64,000 nt of DNA from Lycorma delicatula (GCF_047948215.1 NC_134457.1:90668898-90732897), one strand, 5' to 3'. Positions 36,370 to 48,989 are shown, numbered from the stretch's first letter. Made by a program: numbers and translations. Notes: generated by a model from the sequence alone, not told the origin.

Positions 36370-37640
36370 CCTAAATATACACAAACAATCCTCTTCTTTT
36401 ATCCTGAGGTTTGAGTGACAAAACCCAAGGATAAATGAAGAGAACTGTTTGGATAAAATGAAGTTTAGAGAATAAATCTACAATACAAAAGTTCTTATAA
36501 ATGAAAGAAGAAAGAGCATCAGAAGAAAATGTAGGGGCTCTCAGAGAAAATAAAGAAATATAGCAAAAAAAAAGAAAAGTTCGATTGGTGTCTATCAGGC
36601 GCTTAGACAAAAACTATGATAAAAAGATAAAAGCAGTGGGAAAAGTAAAAAATGATTAATTTAAGAATAATTATTAATTATAACGATTAATTTTAATATA
36701 CGAGTATGTAGTGTATTTTCTTAAGGAATAAATTTGAAAAAAATGTATGAGGTATAAACCTAATCGTAGTAACAATGTACTTGTAAAAGAAGACAAAATT
36801 ACTTTTTTGATACTTATAATTTAAGTTCTCCGGGGTCAAAGATGAGTTAAAAGAAATAAAAATTCTCAACTTGCTTAAAATTAAGTAAGATACCAGTAAT
36901 AATACTACTAAATGCATATCTAATGAGAATTTATTTTCGAATATTAATATAAAGTGATCGATTACCCCGACATATTTCATAAATGTATTTTATAAGTTAT
37001 TAAATTAAATAAGTCGAGTATTACAAATTAATAATTTTAGTGCATTAACTAACAATATTAATTACTGTATATAGTTGATTATATATACAATGTTTTACGG
37101 TGAAAAAAGAAAATCGTTTATTGATTTAATTAAATTATGGTAATCAATCAATGATTTTAGCCGTAGGCCAAAGTAAATCTGACAATATTATAATATTATT
37201 ATTCGAAAAATATATATTTAACAAATATATAATAAATATGTTCATTAGAATGATATAAATAAATAATTTTTATCTTTATGAATATGTTTTTCATCGTAGT
37301 CCCAAATTCATTCCTTGTTTGAAGTTAAAGACAAAGATTTTAAGTAATATACTAAGTGGATTTACTACAAAACTAATACTAAATTTCATAATTATTCTAC
37401 ATATTTTACGTCTAAGAAATGTCACTTATGACCTAATTATAATTTTAATTAAGATCTTTCTTGCAATTAAATTTGCTTTGTTATGCAATTATAATATTTC
37501 ATAATATCATTATATATATATGTTATACGTACTTACGGGCGAAGGCCCCGTCGCGACTTCACCCGTTACTTGCGTTTCCCATCGCGTTTTTTTAAAATTT
37601 TGTTTGTTAATCAAGTAATCGGAAATAGGTCACGTCACAC
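36370..37640. other. AT-rich spacer
   Basis: No gene is recognised. A GGGCGAAGGCCCCGTCGCGA patch at 37538-37557 is GC-rich and isolated. Confidence 0.5.
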
Positions 37641-37644
37641 ATAC

Positions 37645-38400
37645 AGTAAAAGAGGCAGTGGCTGTGTTGGTTAAGCCACCGCGCTATACACATTTGCTTC
37701 CCCTTAAAAAATTGAAATTAAAAAACTTAAAATGGTTTTTAGATATTTACAAGTCCAAATCTAGGAATATACTCGTATTATTTAGTATAGCTGAAAATGG
37801 GGAAAATTTACAATCATTGTTCAAATTTTTTTATGTTTCTTTACCCCCTTTCAAAATCGAATTTCGAAAAATCTAAAAATTGGTTTTTACATATTCATAA
37901 GTTTACATACACAAAAATTGAGTTAATGTCTTCATTTTTTACCGAGAAATTAAAAAAATAGCAGTGTTTCAAAAAAAATTAAAAATCAGTTTTAACCCTT
38001 TAAACTCGGTATTTCAAAGAATCCAGATATTGATCACATAAAGATTACATATATAAAAATCAAACTGATATTTTCATTTGTTACCGAGAAAAAAAAATTT
38101 CTTTATTATTTCACTTGACCTCTTTAAACTCGAAAATTAAAAAAAATAAACTACTTTCTTAATATGCAATCTTCATCGTAAGAGAATATGAATACAAATT
38201 TTCATTTTTAGATATTCAAATGAAGATTTACACATATCAAACATCAGGTTGATGTCTTCATTTGTTACCAAGAAATTAAAAAAATATTAAATTTCATTTT
38301 AACTCTTTTTAACTCTAGATTTAAAAACTTCTTTCTTGGTATACATTATATACATTGTAAAAAAATGTGAGTACAAATTTTCATTAATTTACCTTCAGTA
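37645..38400 (-). repeat. Degenerate tandem repeat block, family T copy 2
   Basis: On the minus strand, units carry TTGGTAACAAATGAAGACAT near 38270 and TTCTCGGTAACAAATG near 38085, with a weaker one near 37940. This is the same core as at 5840-6270, with units of roughly 170-190 bases. One outer end holds a GC-rich GGTTAAGCCACCGCGC motif near 37668-37683. No credible ORF is present; a 72-codon plus frame (37658-37876) is attributed to chance. Confidence 0.6.
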
Positions 38401-38450
38401 GTTTTTGCTGGGTTTTTATTATGCATTACTCATAGCATTTTCTTTATCGT

Positions 38451-38474
38451 GTATATATATATATATATATATAA
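38451..38474. repeat. (TA)n microsatellite
   Basis: A TA run next to tandem block T copy 2. Copy 1 also borders a TA run, although at the opposite end relative to unit orientation. Confidence 0.9.
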
Positions 38475-38479
38475 AGTTT

Positions 38480-39450
38480 ATATTAAAGTTTAAAACGAAT
38501 ATTTTACGTAATTTAAAATTTATTCCATAAACATAAAATAAATTATGTAATATAAAACATCTGCAGAAATTTTTATGCACAACATTTTTATTATAAAACT
38601 TTCAAGAATTATGCATAAAATTTAAATTATTTATTCAATAAAATTATTATGAACTAAACTACAAAATAAAAATATTATGTAACGGTCATTCCTGGTTCAG
38701 GTCACTTAAACGGATCGTTTGCTAGACCAAAGAAGGTACGGGAAGAACCGACTTGTAACTGATTTTATAATAAAGCTTTATTTTACTAAATGTGTAATTT
38801 CAATAAAATCTTGAACTTATTTTTATTAATTAATCGCAACCATGTATATAAAATAAAACTGGATTATTAATTGATGTAGCCTTATAAAAATTACATAAAA
38901 CTAATAATTTTACAAAATAAATATTTTTCCACTTTATAAAAGGCTTTTGTCTTTTTTAAATTTTATTTTTTTATTACTGTGGTAGAATAAATAAATTACT
39001 ACGAAGTATAACAGTATAACAAACTTGTTTATTTATATCCTTACTTTATATTTATATACCTACGCTTATTATTATTGTTATAAATGAATTTTAACTGTTT
39101 TTTTATATTATTCTAGCATATAAATACGCATTTAAAAAAATAAATACATTGAATTTTATAGTAATTTTAAATCGTTATCATATATTAAGTAAAAGGTAGC
39201 GGTAAAGGTATTATTTCAGTGAGAAGGGAGAAATTATTTTAGTGTTCAACTAACTCACCTAAATTTAACTTAAAAATTACCTCAAGTTATTTACTATTCC
39301 CCAAACAGAACTTTCAATCAGAATTCTAAAAAATATTACCAATAAAATTTATTTAAATCTACTTATTTATTTTTATGATTAATTATTTATTTTTAATTAA
39401 TAATTTTATTATTTGTTATTGTTAATTTTAAAAAAAATCACGCAACCTAC
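38480..39450. other. AT-rich spacer
   Basis: No gene or shared repeat is recognised. A small less AT-rich patch lies at 38685-38755. Confidence 0.55.
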
Positions 39451-39454
39451 AAAA

Positions 39455-39679
39455 GATTATTCATTCAATTTAGTAATTACAGTAACATCTCAAATCGGTC
39501 TGAAAACCCATGAACACACACACAAACATATTAATACATAATACAAACTAAGTTCTCAATTTTTAAAGTAACAGATCATTTTGTGAAAAAAGTGAGGTTA
39601 TTTATAAAATATGACTTTTTCTTCAATAAAGGAAAATTAAAAAGCCGTTATTCAGATTTACACAGATCTTGAACTTCAT
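39455..39679 (+). repeat. Long direct repeat, copy 1
   Basis: About 225 bp that recur at 40753-40980 in the same orientation. Both contain CATTCAATTTAGTAATTACA-like openings, TACATAATACA, AAAGTAACAGATCATT and AAGCCGTTATTCAGATTTAC. A LINE relic lies between the copies. Confidence 0.8.
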
Positions 39680-39881
39680 TAAAAACTAAATACATTTTAT
39701 TAAAACTTTTTATTTAATAAAATTTATGAATTTTTTTAAAATTCCATCTGCTTTAATTTTTATTTTAAAAACTGTTTCGAAAAATTATTTTTTCATTAAA
39801 TTTAATTATAAAAAAAAAATTATCAATTAAATAAAATCCAATTCTGGAATATACAAAAAGATTTCAGATTCGACAATTAAG

Positions 39882-40160
39882 AAAATATCAATGTTTTATG
39901 GCCATTATCGAAGAATGGACAAAAACAGATTGTCAAAGAAAATATTTGAATTCTTTAAAAACAGAGAGACTGAATTTTAAAAGGACTTGAGAGAAAAACA
40001 AATCTCTGAGGAGGAAATCCAGTATAGGAAAATGTTTAGAAAAAAGACTAAAAATTGGAAGGCTAACAAGCAAAAAAAAAAAAAAAAACAGATTTAGTTC
40101 CAGTGTTGGGAAAAAAGAAATAAACGATACAGTGAAATGAAGGAATTTAAAAAAGAAAAC
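39882..40160 (+). pseudogene. LINE ORF C-terminal relic (RTE-like)
   Basis: The plus strand gives MFYGHYRRMDKNRLSKKIFE from 39891, then SEEEIQYRKMFRKKTKNWK to about 40070. After an A-run (40072-40088) it continues WEKRNKRYSEMKEFKKEN to 40160. The GHxxRMDxNRLxKKI motif and ERMKEF-like tail are the C-terminal segment of the LINE type that also appears at 16703-17650. In-frame stops are present and everything upstream is lost, so this is an inactive 5'-truncated copy. Confidence 0.8.
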
Positions 40161-40752
40161 AACAGAATAAGGCTTTGTAATATGCGGCCCTTAGCGGCCA
40201 AATTGAAAAAAAAAAAGATTATCAGAACTGGAACACTCCATTAGAAAAAAATAATTTTTTTCGTTCGAATGTTTTTTTTAAAATGTAACCTGAACGTATA
40301 AACCACCTCCGGAAAAAAATGAATACAAATTCGCTAAGAATGGCAGGGATCATCCGTTTAACATTAGGAAAATGTTCTACAAAATTTTTGCAAATATTCT
40401 GGGTTATTAATTAATTTATTTTTTTAAATATTTATTTCTTAAGATGCGAAGAAATAAATTAATAACATATTAAAATTTTCATTAACATCGGTTCAACCCT
40501 CCTATTCTTTCTTATGTTAAAAAAAAAATTAAATTCGAAATAGATAGCTTGAATCAACTTCTATACTTCCCTTAACTTTGCGTAAACTTAAAAGATATCT
40601 CTTGATGAAGAGGACTAAATTTTGTTAATATATAATAAACTACAACTTATCATTTTTGAATAAAATTTAACTATTATCTTTTTATACAGGAAATAGTTTA
40701 TCAAATTTTTAACTGTATATAATAAAGGGTTAAAAATGCAAATTCTAAGAAA

Positions 40753-40980
40753 AATTAGTCATTCAGTTTAGTAACTACAGTAACATTTGAACTCCGACTG
40801 AAGACTCATACAAACGTGCACACACATCAATACATAATACATACTAACTACTCACTTTTCAAAGTAACAGATCATTATATGAAAAAAAAAACTGAGTGTT
40901 ATTTCTAAAATATGATTATTTTCTTCAGTAAAGGAGCATTACAAAGCCGTTATTCAGATTTACACCGTCTTCAACTCCAT
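40753..40980 (+). repeat. Long direct repeat, copy 2
   Basis: Partner of 39455-39679 with visible point divergence and small indels. The copies are 1.3 kb apart. They could be a local duplication, or two insertions of one short repeat beside a LINE relic. They do not begin TG or end CA as LTRs usually do. Confidence 0.8.
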
Positions 40981-41415
40981 CAAATTGCGGTAAAGATGTG
41001 GCCTTGAGGTTATATGAGCTGAGAGTGTTGTGTGAATTATTTTAAGAGAAGAATCATATATACAGTATAGAATGAGAAGTGAATATAAATATAAAAAATA
41101 AAGAGTGTAGAAGGGAAAATAATAAAGTCGGATAGAAAATAAAACGGGCAGGTCGCTTGATGTTATACGTATGAAGTAAAATATAAGTACTACGGTAGTA
41201 AGAAGTGAGTTAACGACCTCGTGTTCGGTTATAGAACACCGGCTTGAGTTCTGCATGCGGCCGGGTTTGTGCATGTCGTTTCTATGAAGAAGCGGATCTG
41301 ACCACAATGCACTCTTGTATGGTGTTGTCAGTTTATATATATAAACATTTACGCGTACTAAATAACTTTCAATTGACTTGACATTACACAAACTTGGTTT
41401 TGTGTATAGTGTCAT
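40960..41415 (-). other. Unrecognised 151-codon ORF
   Basis: This is the longest complete frame in the window that is not part of a known element. The N-terminal half is of mixed composition (41150-41320 is GC-richer with several CpGs). The C-terminal half is strongly hydrophobic and rich in tyrosine, leucine and isoleucine, as expected from AT-rich DNA, and it runs into the end of the long direct repeat. No domain, homologue pattern or splice context was recognised. It is probably a chance frame over a GC-richer patch. Confidence 0.15.
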
Positions 41416-41419
41416 GTAC

Positions 41420-42085
41420 TGAATACTGATTTTTAACTCGACTCGAATATTTTTAATTTTTTAACTAACAATTCATCATCTCATCTAATCTGATGAAGGG
41501 TTGGATAAACATAAAATAATTTATTATGATTACTGGATACTCTATAAAAAAGATCCAATTTGATGATAGAGCTTTGAAAGATTTAAAAACGAATTATTAA
41601 TTATTAAATAAGGCTGCAGGAATTGATGATAGATTAGCACGGTGACTCAGCTGTTAGGATAAAGTAAGCTGGATTAGCTGGATAAAAACCTACAAAAGGT
41701 TAACGGAAAGGCCTCAGAATTTAGTTAAAATAAAAAGATCATAATTTTTATGCAATGAAGAAAGAACTAAGTTTATATTAGAACTTCTGCTCACTAAGTT
41801 CATATATTACTGCTTATTAAAAAAGAAATATATATTAAATGAAGGAATCGATCTCAGGGAAATTTACAGGTTGAAGAAAAATAATTATTATTTTATCTAA
41901 TCTTTAATTTATATGTAAATTTAGAATAATTTGGAACAGACTAGAAATCATACTCCAGAAATATTTAAAAGACTGATTTGGTCTGTATATTCTTAACTTT
42001 TTTTTTGGTAATATTTGTTTCTTTGTTTGAAAAAAAAATCATACTATCTTATGTAACGAGTTGTAATAAAAATTCAATGTTTTTA
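41420..42085. other. AT-rich spacer
   Basis: No gene or repeat signature is recognised. Confidence 0.5.
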
Positions 42086-42090
42086 CTCTT

Positions 42091-42205
42091 GCCGATCTCC
42101 ATGGCGGTATGGTAGCATTTCTGCCTTTTATCTGGACATTCTTGGTTCAAACCCCCCCGATCATGTATGATAATTTCACATAACACAAAATTCAATTTCA
42201 TGATC
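42091..42205 (+). repeat. SINE-A copy (tRNA-derived SINE)
   Basis: GCCGATCTCCATGGCGGTAT starts the head at 42091, with GGTAGCATTTCTGCC completing the A-box region and B-box GGTTCAAACCC at 42144-42154. The ATAATTTCACATAACACAAA tail follows. It is oriented opposite to copies 1-3. Confidence 0.82.
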
Positions 42206-42469
42206 CATCAGTAATTATTATTGTACGTCAGCTCTGTTAAATCATTAAATTATGCTTACCTACTTCATTCAGAGATTTATTTATTAATCTTTTAAACCAA
42301 TAGTAAGAACGAATAAAAAATAAGAAGATAAAAAAATCGGCTATCAAAAGATGGTTCGAGGCTCATAAACATGAATCATGTAGACTGATATTTGATAATT
42401 TAAAAATTCTTCCTTATCAATATGTTTGATAACCACAAAATTGCGCTTTGGTATTATAAAATATATTTC

Positions 42470-42965
42470 ATTTATTCTTTTGAAATCTGTTTGGACTTAC
42501 GGGCTTGAATTGTAGGATACAGCAAGCAATTCCAATACTGACATAGTTGAACGCTACCAGACAAAAACACTGCGAAAAATGCTAAACATACCCTGCTACA
42601 TAAGCAATAACCTCATATATAATGAATTTAAATTTCAAACTGTTCGACAGGAAATCTCTCTGGCCAGCCTACGATATCAAAATCGTTTGGATCGGCATCC
42701 AAATTATAAGGCAGTCAATTTATTGGATAAGACAATCAGTGATTTTTCAAGATTGCAAGAAACAATATTCTTGATATGATTTATTGTTTAAATTAGGTGA
42801 CTTTAGGAGTTATTATTATTAAGTTGTTATTAGGAGTTATTATTCGTTATTATTATTAAGTCACAAACCACTGGATCTGTGGCTACTTAATGTTAGTTCA
42901 AATAGATCTTATTTACTTATTGTTCAATTATCTTACTGAACAGAAAAAAAAATCTTAAAAAAACA
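42470..42965 (+). pseudogene. Jockey-like LINE, C-terminal ORF end and 3' UTR
   Basis: An open stretch from about 42485 to a TGA at 42777-42779 encodes WTYGLEL then, past one stop, SNSNTDIVERYQTKTLRKML, NIPCYISNNLIYNE and a RHPNYKAVNLLDKT segment. The order WTYG...ER.Q.K.LR...PWY(C)-S-N...HPN-LAV-LL is the hallmark of the C-terminus of jockey-clade reverse transcriptase proteins. After the stop come about 170 bases of TTATTATTAAG-rich 3' UTR and an A-rich end near 42943-42965. Only the last 90-100 codons survive. It is distinct from the RTE-like relics. Confidence 0.8.
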
Positions 42966-43217
42966 GTATCTATACTACTTTTAAATCAGACACTCTATTT
43001 TCGCGTAAAGTAGCACAGTATTTCGGTAGGCGAAGAAGGACTTGTATGTTTCGCTGCCATTTTCAATTATAAATTGATTAAAACGATCGTCTCACCAACC
43101 TATTTAAAATAAAAACATTAGAAGATTTACATTGACGGAACTAATATTATATTTTCAATGAGTTTTTTTTTTAATATAGAAGATTAAAAAAAAGATTATC
43201 ACCATACAAGATTTCGA

Positions 43218-43385
43218 TTGCGATTTCCGTGGCAGAGTGGTAGCGTTTCGGTCTCTCATCTGGAGTTCGCGGTTCGAATTACAGTCAGTCATGACATTTT
43301 TTATACGTTAAAAAATTTCCATTTCCATATTCTCACGTTACAAGCTTTTAAGGTTCTGTGGTGAATTAATTCATCAAGCCAAAAA
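43218..43385 (+). repeat. SINE-A copy with long tail
   Basis: GATTTCCGTGGCAGAGTGGT starts the head; GGTAGCGTTTCGGTCTCTCA follows. The B-box GGTTCGAATTAC begins at 43271. The tail runs to GGTTCTGTGGTGAATTAATT and ends in an A-run near 43380-43389. It provides the fullest tail for comparing subfamilies. Confidence 0.85.
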
Positions 43386-43394
43386 AAAAGATGA

Positions 43395-46300
43395 AAATAT
43401 GACCACATTAAGTTTTGGAGATATGTAAATAATTATTAAGCCTTTGTTAAATTTAAAAAATAAAAAAACAGAATTACGGTAACTAATAACATTAAAATTA
43501 ACTAATAAAATTGGTTTGTCACTTTTAACGAGTGTAGTAAAGATTTCATATTTATTTAAATAATCATTAGAAATAACTTCCTTATAATCTTACAATGGAT
43601 AAGAATTTGTTATTTCATGTATCAATAAAAATAATAATTTCAACATTTAGTTTATTATCTAGAAGTAACAGAAATTCATCCAAATAATAATTATTCTTAT
43701 AATGTTACAATAAAAATAAAAAAATAATCCAGTTCCCTTTTGGTCAATATTTTCTTGATTATCTGTATATTATCAGTATATTCACAGCTCAAAAAAAAAA
43801 AATACAAATATGAAACAAAATTTTTTTCAACAATATGTTAATCGCAGACGTTTTGACATTAGTGTTGTTAGTGGATTATATTCCAAATAATATTTTAAGG
43901 CAGGCAGGTAAGTATATATTTAATGTGTAAAATTGAGAACCGTCTTCTGACCCATAAAATAGAATGCTAGTCCAAATTTTTTTTATTTAGACTATTTTTC
44001 TCTTTTTTTGAATTTTTAAAGGAACCAAAAGAAAATCATTTAATTTTTGGAACTAAAACGCACCTTTTTTTCGTCATCTGAAACTGATTATAATAATTAT
44101 TCTATCGTCATCTAGTTTTTAATTTATTTCATAATTTCTTATTTTTTTATAGAAAAATTTGCGTGCGTTTTAATCGTAATTATAGAAATAGAAGTCTTCC
44201 ACGCTCGGCCCAACTTTGCCCGAATTCATTTAAGCGTTTGCTCATAAAACGCTTCCAAATAAAAATCTAAGGCAGCTACTCAAACCACTACATCAAACAG
44301 CTACATTCTCAGCTACAGTTACAAAATGTTAATACCCTGATTGTTACTCATGCCTAACTACGACAAAAAAAATCAACCCCAAAAACTCTCACATCTCTGA
44401 GATCTCAGCTCTGACGACAAACTCAAGACTTTTACTATAATGCAGATGTATGATAAATGAACACATTAAAGCCTTTCATATCCAAACTTCTAGTATCCGG
44501 ATTTTCTTATAAAATCGAAAAGAATCGTCAGCAAATAAAAAAATTTCCTCCTTTTTTATTAGTTATATAATCAAGTAAATCATTTACTTGATTGGTAATT
44601 TTAATAAGTTCTATTTGAAAAAAAAAATTACGTAATTCAGTAAATGAAATGGGCTTTATTATTTTTTATAATTTTATGACTTCTAGCATTATCTACTTAA
44701 GTACTCTATACAAAGTGTTGTAATATCGTACTTTATAAATTTAGATAACTTCATAATGATAGAGGTGTGGTTTGTATCTGATTAGTCGCCAATCTGAACA
44801 GCTTGCACTACGTTGGAATTCAAACTGTAAAAATTCGAGACCTGAGAGTAATTTTATTATCATAGATTTAAATCGTTAAATTGAGAAGGTTCGTTCATTT
44901 TAAAAAATCTGTAATCTTGTTCAGGGTACTAAATTAATCATGATATAAAAAAAAAAGGAAAATGAACTTAATTATAACCGGAATAATAACAGTATGGCTT
45001 TCAAGTTCTTGATAAAATTACGGGAGTGATGACCCAAATTATTAATTTATAAAGTACAAATATGAAATGCCAGATGAAGTCGCGTTTATCTTGTGTGTGG
45101 GTTTATATATATATCAAAAAAGGAATTATTTTCTTGTTAATATATATAATATAATATATTATAAATATATAATATATCAACAATAAAATAATTCATTTTT
45201 TGAAAGTATATTTGACCTTAGCTATCGTACGAGATAATTATAAAGAGTTCTAGATGGTTACACTGTTGGAAATTTCACTACAATATGAGACAGTCAGCTT
45301 TAAGAGAAGAAAAATTATTAAATTTACGTTATAATTGAAGTAAATAATTAAAATTATTTGAAATAAAAAACTACGTGCTATTTTTCTCATAACTAGAATT
45401 TTCCTGTTTCCGGTACATTAATATCCCACTTTATTCAGGACAATAGAAATTTTATTACACAATTATAAGGTTATATTCTACAACGATTAAATATTTCAGA
45501 ATGTTTCTTTTTAAGTTAACAATTTAACAACGGACCAATGAATAAATAGAAAATAATTTTATATTGATAAAATAGCTTTGAATAACATCAAAGAAAATTA
45601 TTATCAAAGAAAGATTTAAATAATTTTTTTTTTTTTAATGCATGGAATGTTCTTCTCAAGGATATACGTATAGATATAAAATTGAGAGAATTTATCGTAA
45701 AGGATTAACATCACAATTCTTAATGATTATATATCATATATTCTCCATTTGTGCTCACATGAAAAATGATGTGTAGCGAATTATATTACTGTAATTCATT
45801 TTCGAGTATATAATCTAAAAATACTTACTCATGATGGGATTTTTATTTCTTCTGATGTCTACAAAATGTTTGATTCATACAACCACTATTTCCTCTTTTA
45901 TAATAAATTACATTCAACGTCATATATAAATTGCTTGCCAGCTTTATTCCACACATAATTATGTGGTTAAACGTAAACATTCGTTCGCGCGCGTTTATTA
46001 CGTACGTATAACGAAATTCAAATGCGGTTCACAAATTAATAATAAACACATCTTTTTTTCCAACAAAATTAATAATCAAGTATTAAAAAATAATTAGAAT
46101 ACATTATTATCATTAAGTGCAATTATACTTACCATTAATATTTGAAAATAATCCGAAAAAATCCTTTTTAATAAATTAATGTATCCCTTGATTTTTTAGT
46201 AATAAGTATATATACGCTGAATAAACACACATATGTCCATATCTATGTTCATTTGTGATAAAACAAATACCTGCATAAAACTTTAGTAAAACTACTTTGA

Positions 46301-47450
46301 ACATCAGTTCACGAAACACTATTCTGTTAAACCAAATTACAAGGGATGGCAGTATTTTAATAATAGCGATGTTACTAACCGATACAGTCAAACTCAAAAG
46401 CAAAACATTTTAAGAAAGATATTCAACATAAACGAAAGAAAGTATAATTCCTTTATTCTGAAACCTTTACCTTGTACTTCCTTGAATTTATTTATTACTT
46501 CCATAAAGGCTATTGTATATTATTTACAGTACCTTTGTAAGCCATAAATATTTCACTAGTTTTCAACAACTATTCACACCATAACTGACGACGTGAACAA
46601 ATTGTAACAGTAAATAAAAACATGAAAAAAGGTAGGCTGCACCCAGGTCCAGAAAGTAAAAAAAAAATGTAGGTCTGAGCGCGGCATCTTTTGTTTATAT
46701 TTCAACGGAATTATGTACATTTTAATGAATGTTTATTCAGTATCAAGTAATAAAATTCATTTTCATCTAAACTTTCGATTTGGTATATTCTAGTCATTGA
46801 GATTGAAATTTATTTATTTTATCACCTAGAATTAGTGGACTAAATTACAAGAAAAATAATTACAAATAAAGGAAATATTAAATAATTTTACATGAAAAAA
46901 TGTAACACAAGATGTGTAATTTTTATAATTATTGATTTTTAGTTTTTAAATTAAAGTGAGAATCCTTTAAAATCACTCATTTTATAAATACAAGTTGTTA
47001 ATTTAAAGGTGTCCCGTTGGGATTTCATGATTATTTTTTAATTTAATAATTTTTATTTAAACCAATATTATTTTTTCTAAATTATAATAAAATATTATTT
47101 GTCAATATCTTCTTTTTTTCATATTGTGTAAGTAATATTTTTTTCGTAAATTGTAATGAAAAAAAAAAAACAATTATAAATTGTTTATTCTCAAAAACTG
47201 AAACAAGACATAACTATTTTGGCAATGTATTTTTTTCCTTTATTCATTAGACTAACAAGATTTGTAGATAATTTTGGTGATTGATTTGAATGTCGTAAAA
47301 TTTTTAAAATTAAAAAAGTACCGCTTTTAAAAATGCCAAAATATAAATTACGAAAATAGAATTCTATTGAAACAATAACAAAAAATTAACATTACAATAC
47401 TGTGGAACTTGGGTTCAACTTATTGGGTACATGTCAATAAATACAATAAG
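43395..47450. other. Long AT-rich spacer
   Basis: No gene is recognised in about 4 kb. Positions 44195-44460 are less AT-rich and G-poor but not identifiable. (TA)n-rich sequence lies at 45100-45180, and 45983-46015 contains a GCGCGCG patch with ACGTACGT. Short ORFs here, such as 46176-46403 on the minus strand, lack any recognised domain. Confidence 0.5.
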
Positions 47451-47459
47451 AGAAGAGAT

Positions 47460-47645
47460 GCAGCTCCTGAACGGTTGCGTTTAGGAGAAAATGTTCAAGA
47501 ATAAAAAAAATTCTCGAATTATGTTATAAACGGAAATGTTATAAAAATTTGGGATTTCCATTTTAAAAAATAAAGTTGTCCACCATACTGCAAAACTGAC
47601 TGAAGATTTCAATAATGTCAATATACAATTTTTAATCATTCAAAA
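47460..47645 (+). repeat. Dispersed repeat family Q, copy 1
   Basis: GCAGCTCCTGAACGGTTGCG begins a segment continuing TTTAGGAGAAAATGTTCAAG and later GGGATTTCCATTTTAAAAAA and GTTGTCCACC. It matches the reverse complement of 48795-48985 and, more weakly, of 48350-48540. Confidence 0.65.
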
Positions 47646-48349
47646 ATTAAGGTAATTCCTTTTTGAAGCAGCAATATTAAAAAATGGGTTTAAATCAGAC
47701 AGTACTTTTGAAGTGATTCAAATTTGACGGTACCGAAAAATTCCAGTAAAATGGTGTTGTGGCTTCCTGATCATTTGGTAAAGAGCTCTTCAGTTCTACT
47801 CCCGGCAAGGATCTGACTTTTATCTCTTATTATTTCATTCACCTCATCTTCCTTGACAAAATACGTGATAAAAATGAATGTCCGAGATTGCATAATAAGA
47901 AAAAAAATTTATACGTTATTTAAAACTTGGAATAAGAATTAATTTAATATTTTTATCGGAGATATCGAATGTAGTAATCAGCCTACTGTATCTATTTTCA
48001 CAGACTTATAATTTGACACCAAATTTATTATGATGAAAATTAGTTAAAAATTTAATAAATAAAAAAATTAAAGCAAAAGAATTTGTATGATTTTTGGGCG
48101 AAACTTTATTTAATATTAAACAGATTGAAAGAAACTCTTTTACAAATATTTATAATTAATTTTCTCAAAACAATTTATGCAAAATAAATAAATAGAATTT
48201 TAAGCAACTTTCATTTTTTACTTTTGGAATTTTGATAGGGGGTTTGTTCAATTTTCCTTCTGGTAAAAATAAAGTGTTTATTTAAAATACGTCATCATTT
48301 GGATTTCATAAACGAGAAAAATTATAAAGAAATTAAGTAAGAAACGTTT

Positions 48350-48985
48350 CCTCGATTTTTGAATGCATCAAAAATACTCTAATAGCAATTTTGAAATCGC
48401 TAACACTTTCTTATGTGGTCTTCATAGATGGACATAGTATTTCATAAATTTAATTAGAAAACCTCCAAATTTTATAAACTTTTTTGATACATAATTTTAG
48501 AACCCCTAAATACAACCGTTCAGGAATTTATTTGTTTTTGTAACTTTTAAGAAAATATAATTTGTTGATTTCATTAAATTAATAATTTATTAGTACAAAA
48601 ATTAGACACTTGTCTGTTTACTAGACAGTTGTTAATATTAAAGAAAAAGAGAAACGAATGGAAAGTCACTTACATAATTATTTTATTTTTAATTGAATTA
48701 ATACAGTGTTCATTTTAAGTCTGCTACCACTGAAACCTCATAAATAAAATTAAAAATTAAAAAAAAACTGTGAAGAAGATAAAAAAACATTAAATTTCTG
48801 AAGCATTAAAAATACTCTATTTTTGAAATTTAGGCAATTTTTTTTAAATTGGCGGCCAACTTAATTTTTTTTAAAATGAAAATCCCTAACTTTTATAACA
48901 AGTTTGGATAAAACATATAATTCTAGGAAATGTTTAGTCTTTGATATTTTCTCCTAAATAAAACCATTCATGAACTGCACAACTA
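48350..48985 (-). repeat. Dispersed repeat family Q, copies 2 and 3
   Basis: Two minus-strand segments (about 48350-48540 and 48795-48985), roughly 440 bp apart. Each runs from a CCTGAACGGTTGTATTTAGG / GTTCATGAATGGTTTTATTT start to GAGTATTTTTGATGCATTC / GAGTATTTTTAATGCTTCA. They are inverted relative to copy 1, giving a three-copy local cluster. No coding frame is present. Confidence 0.6.
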
Positions 48986-48989
48986 ATTT

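Noticed and set aside
39455..40980. LTR retrotransposon with two LTRs
   Set aside because: The repeats lack TG...CA ends, and neither a primer-binding site nor gag-pol remnants are seen; the intervening sequence is a LINE relic.
41333..41380. TATA-box-driven promoter on the minus strand upstream of the 151-codon ORF
   Set aside because: TATATATA is present, but the nearest initiator-like TCAGAT is about 40 bases away, further than usual, and TA runs are common throughout the window.
43218..43290. tRNA-like sequences with A- and B-boxes as functional tRNA genes
   Set aside because: They are joined to shared tails, occur in many copies and do not form an intact cloverleaf with paired acceptor ends, so they are SINE heads.
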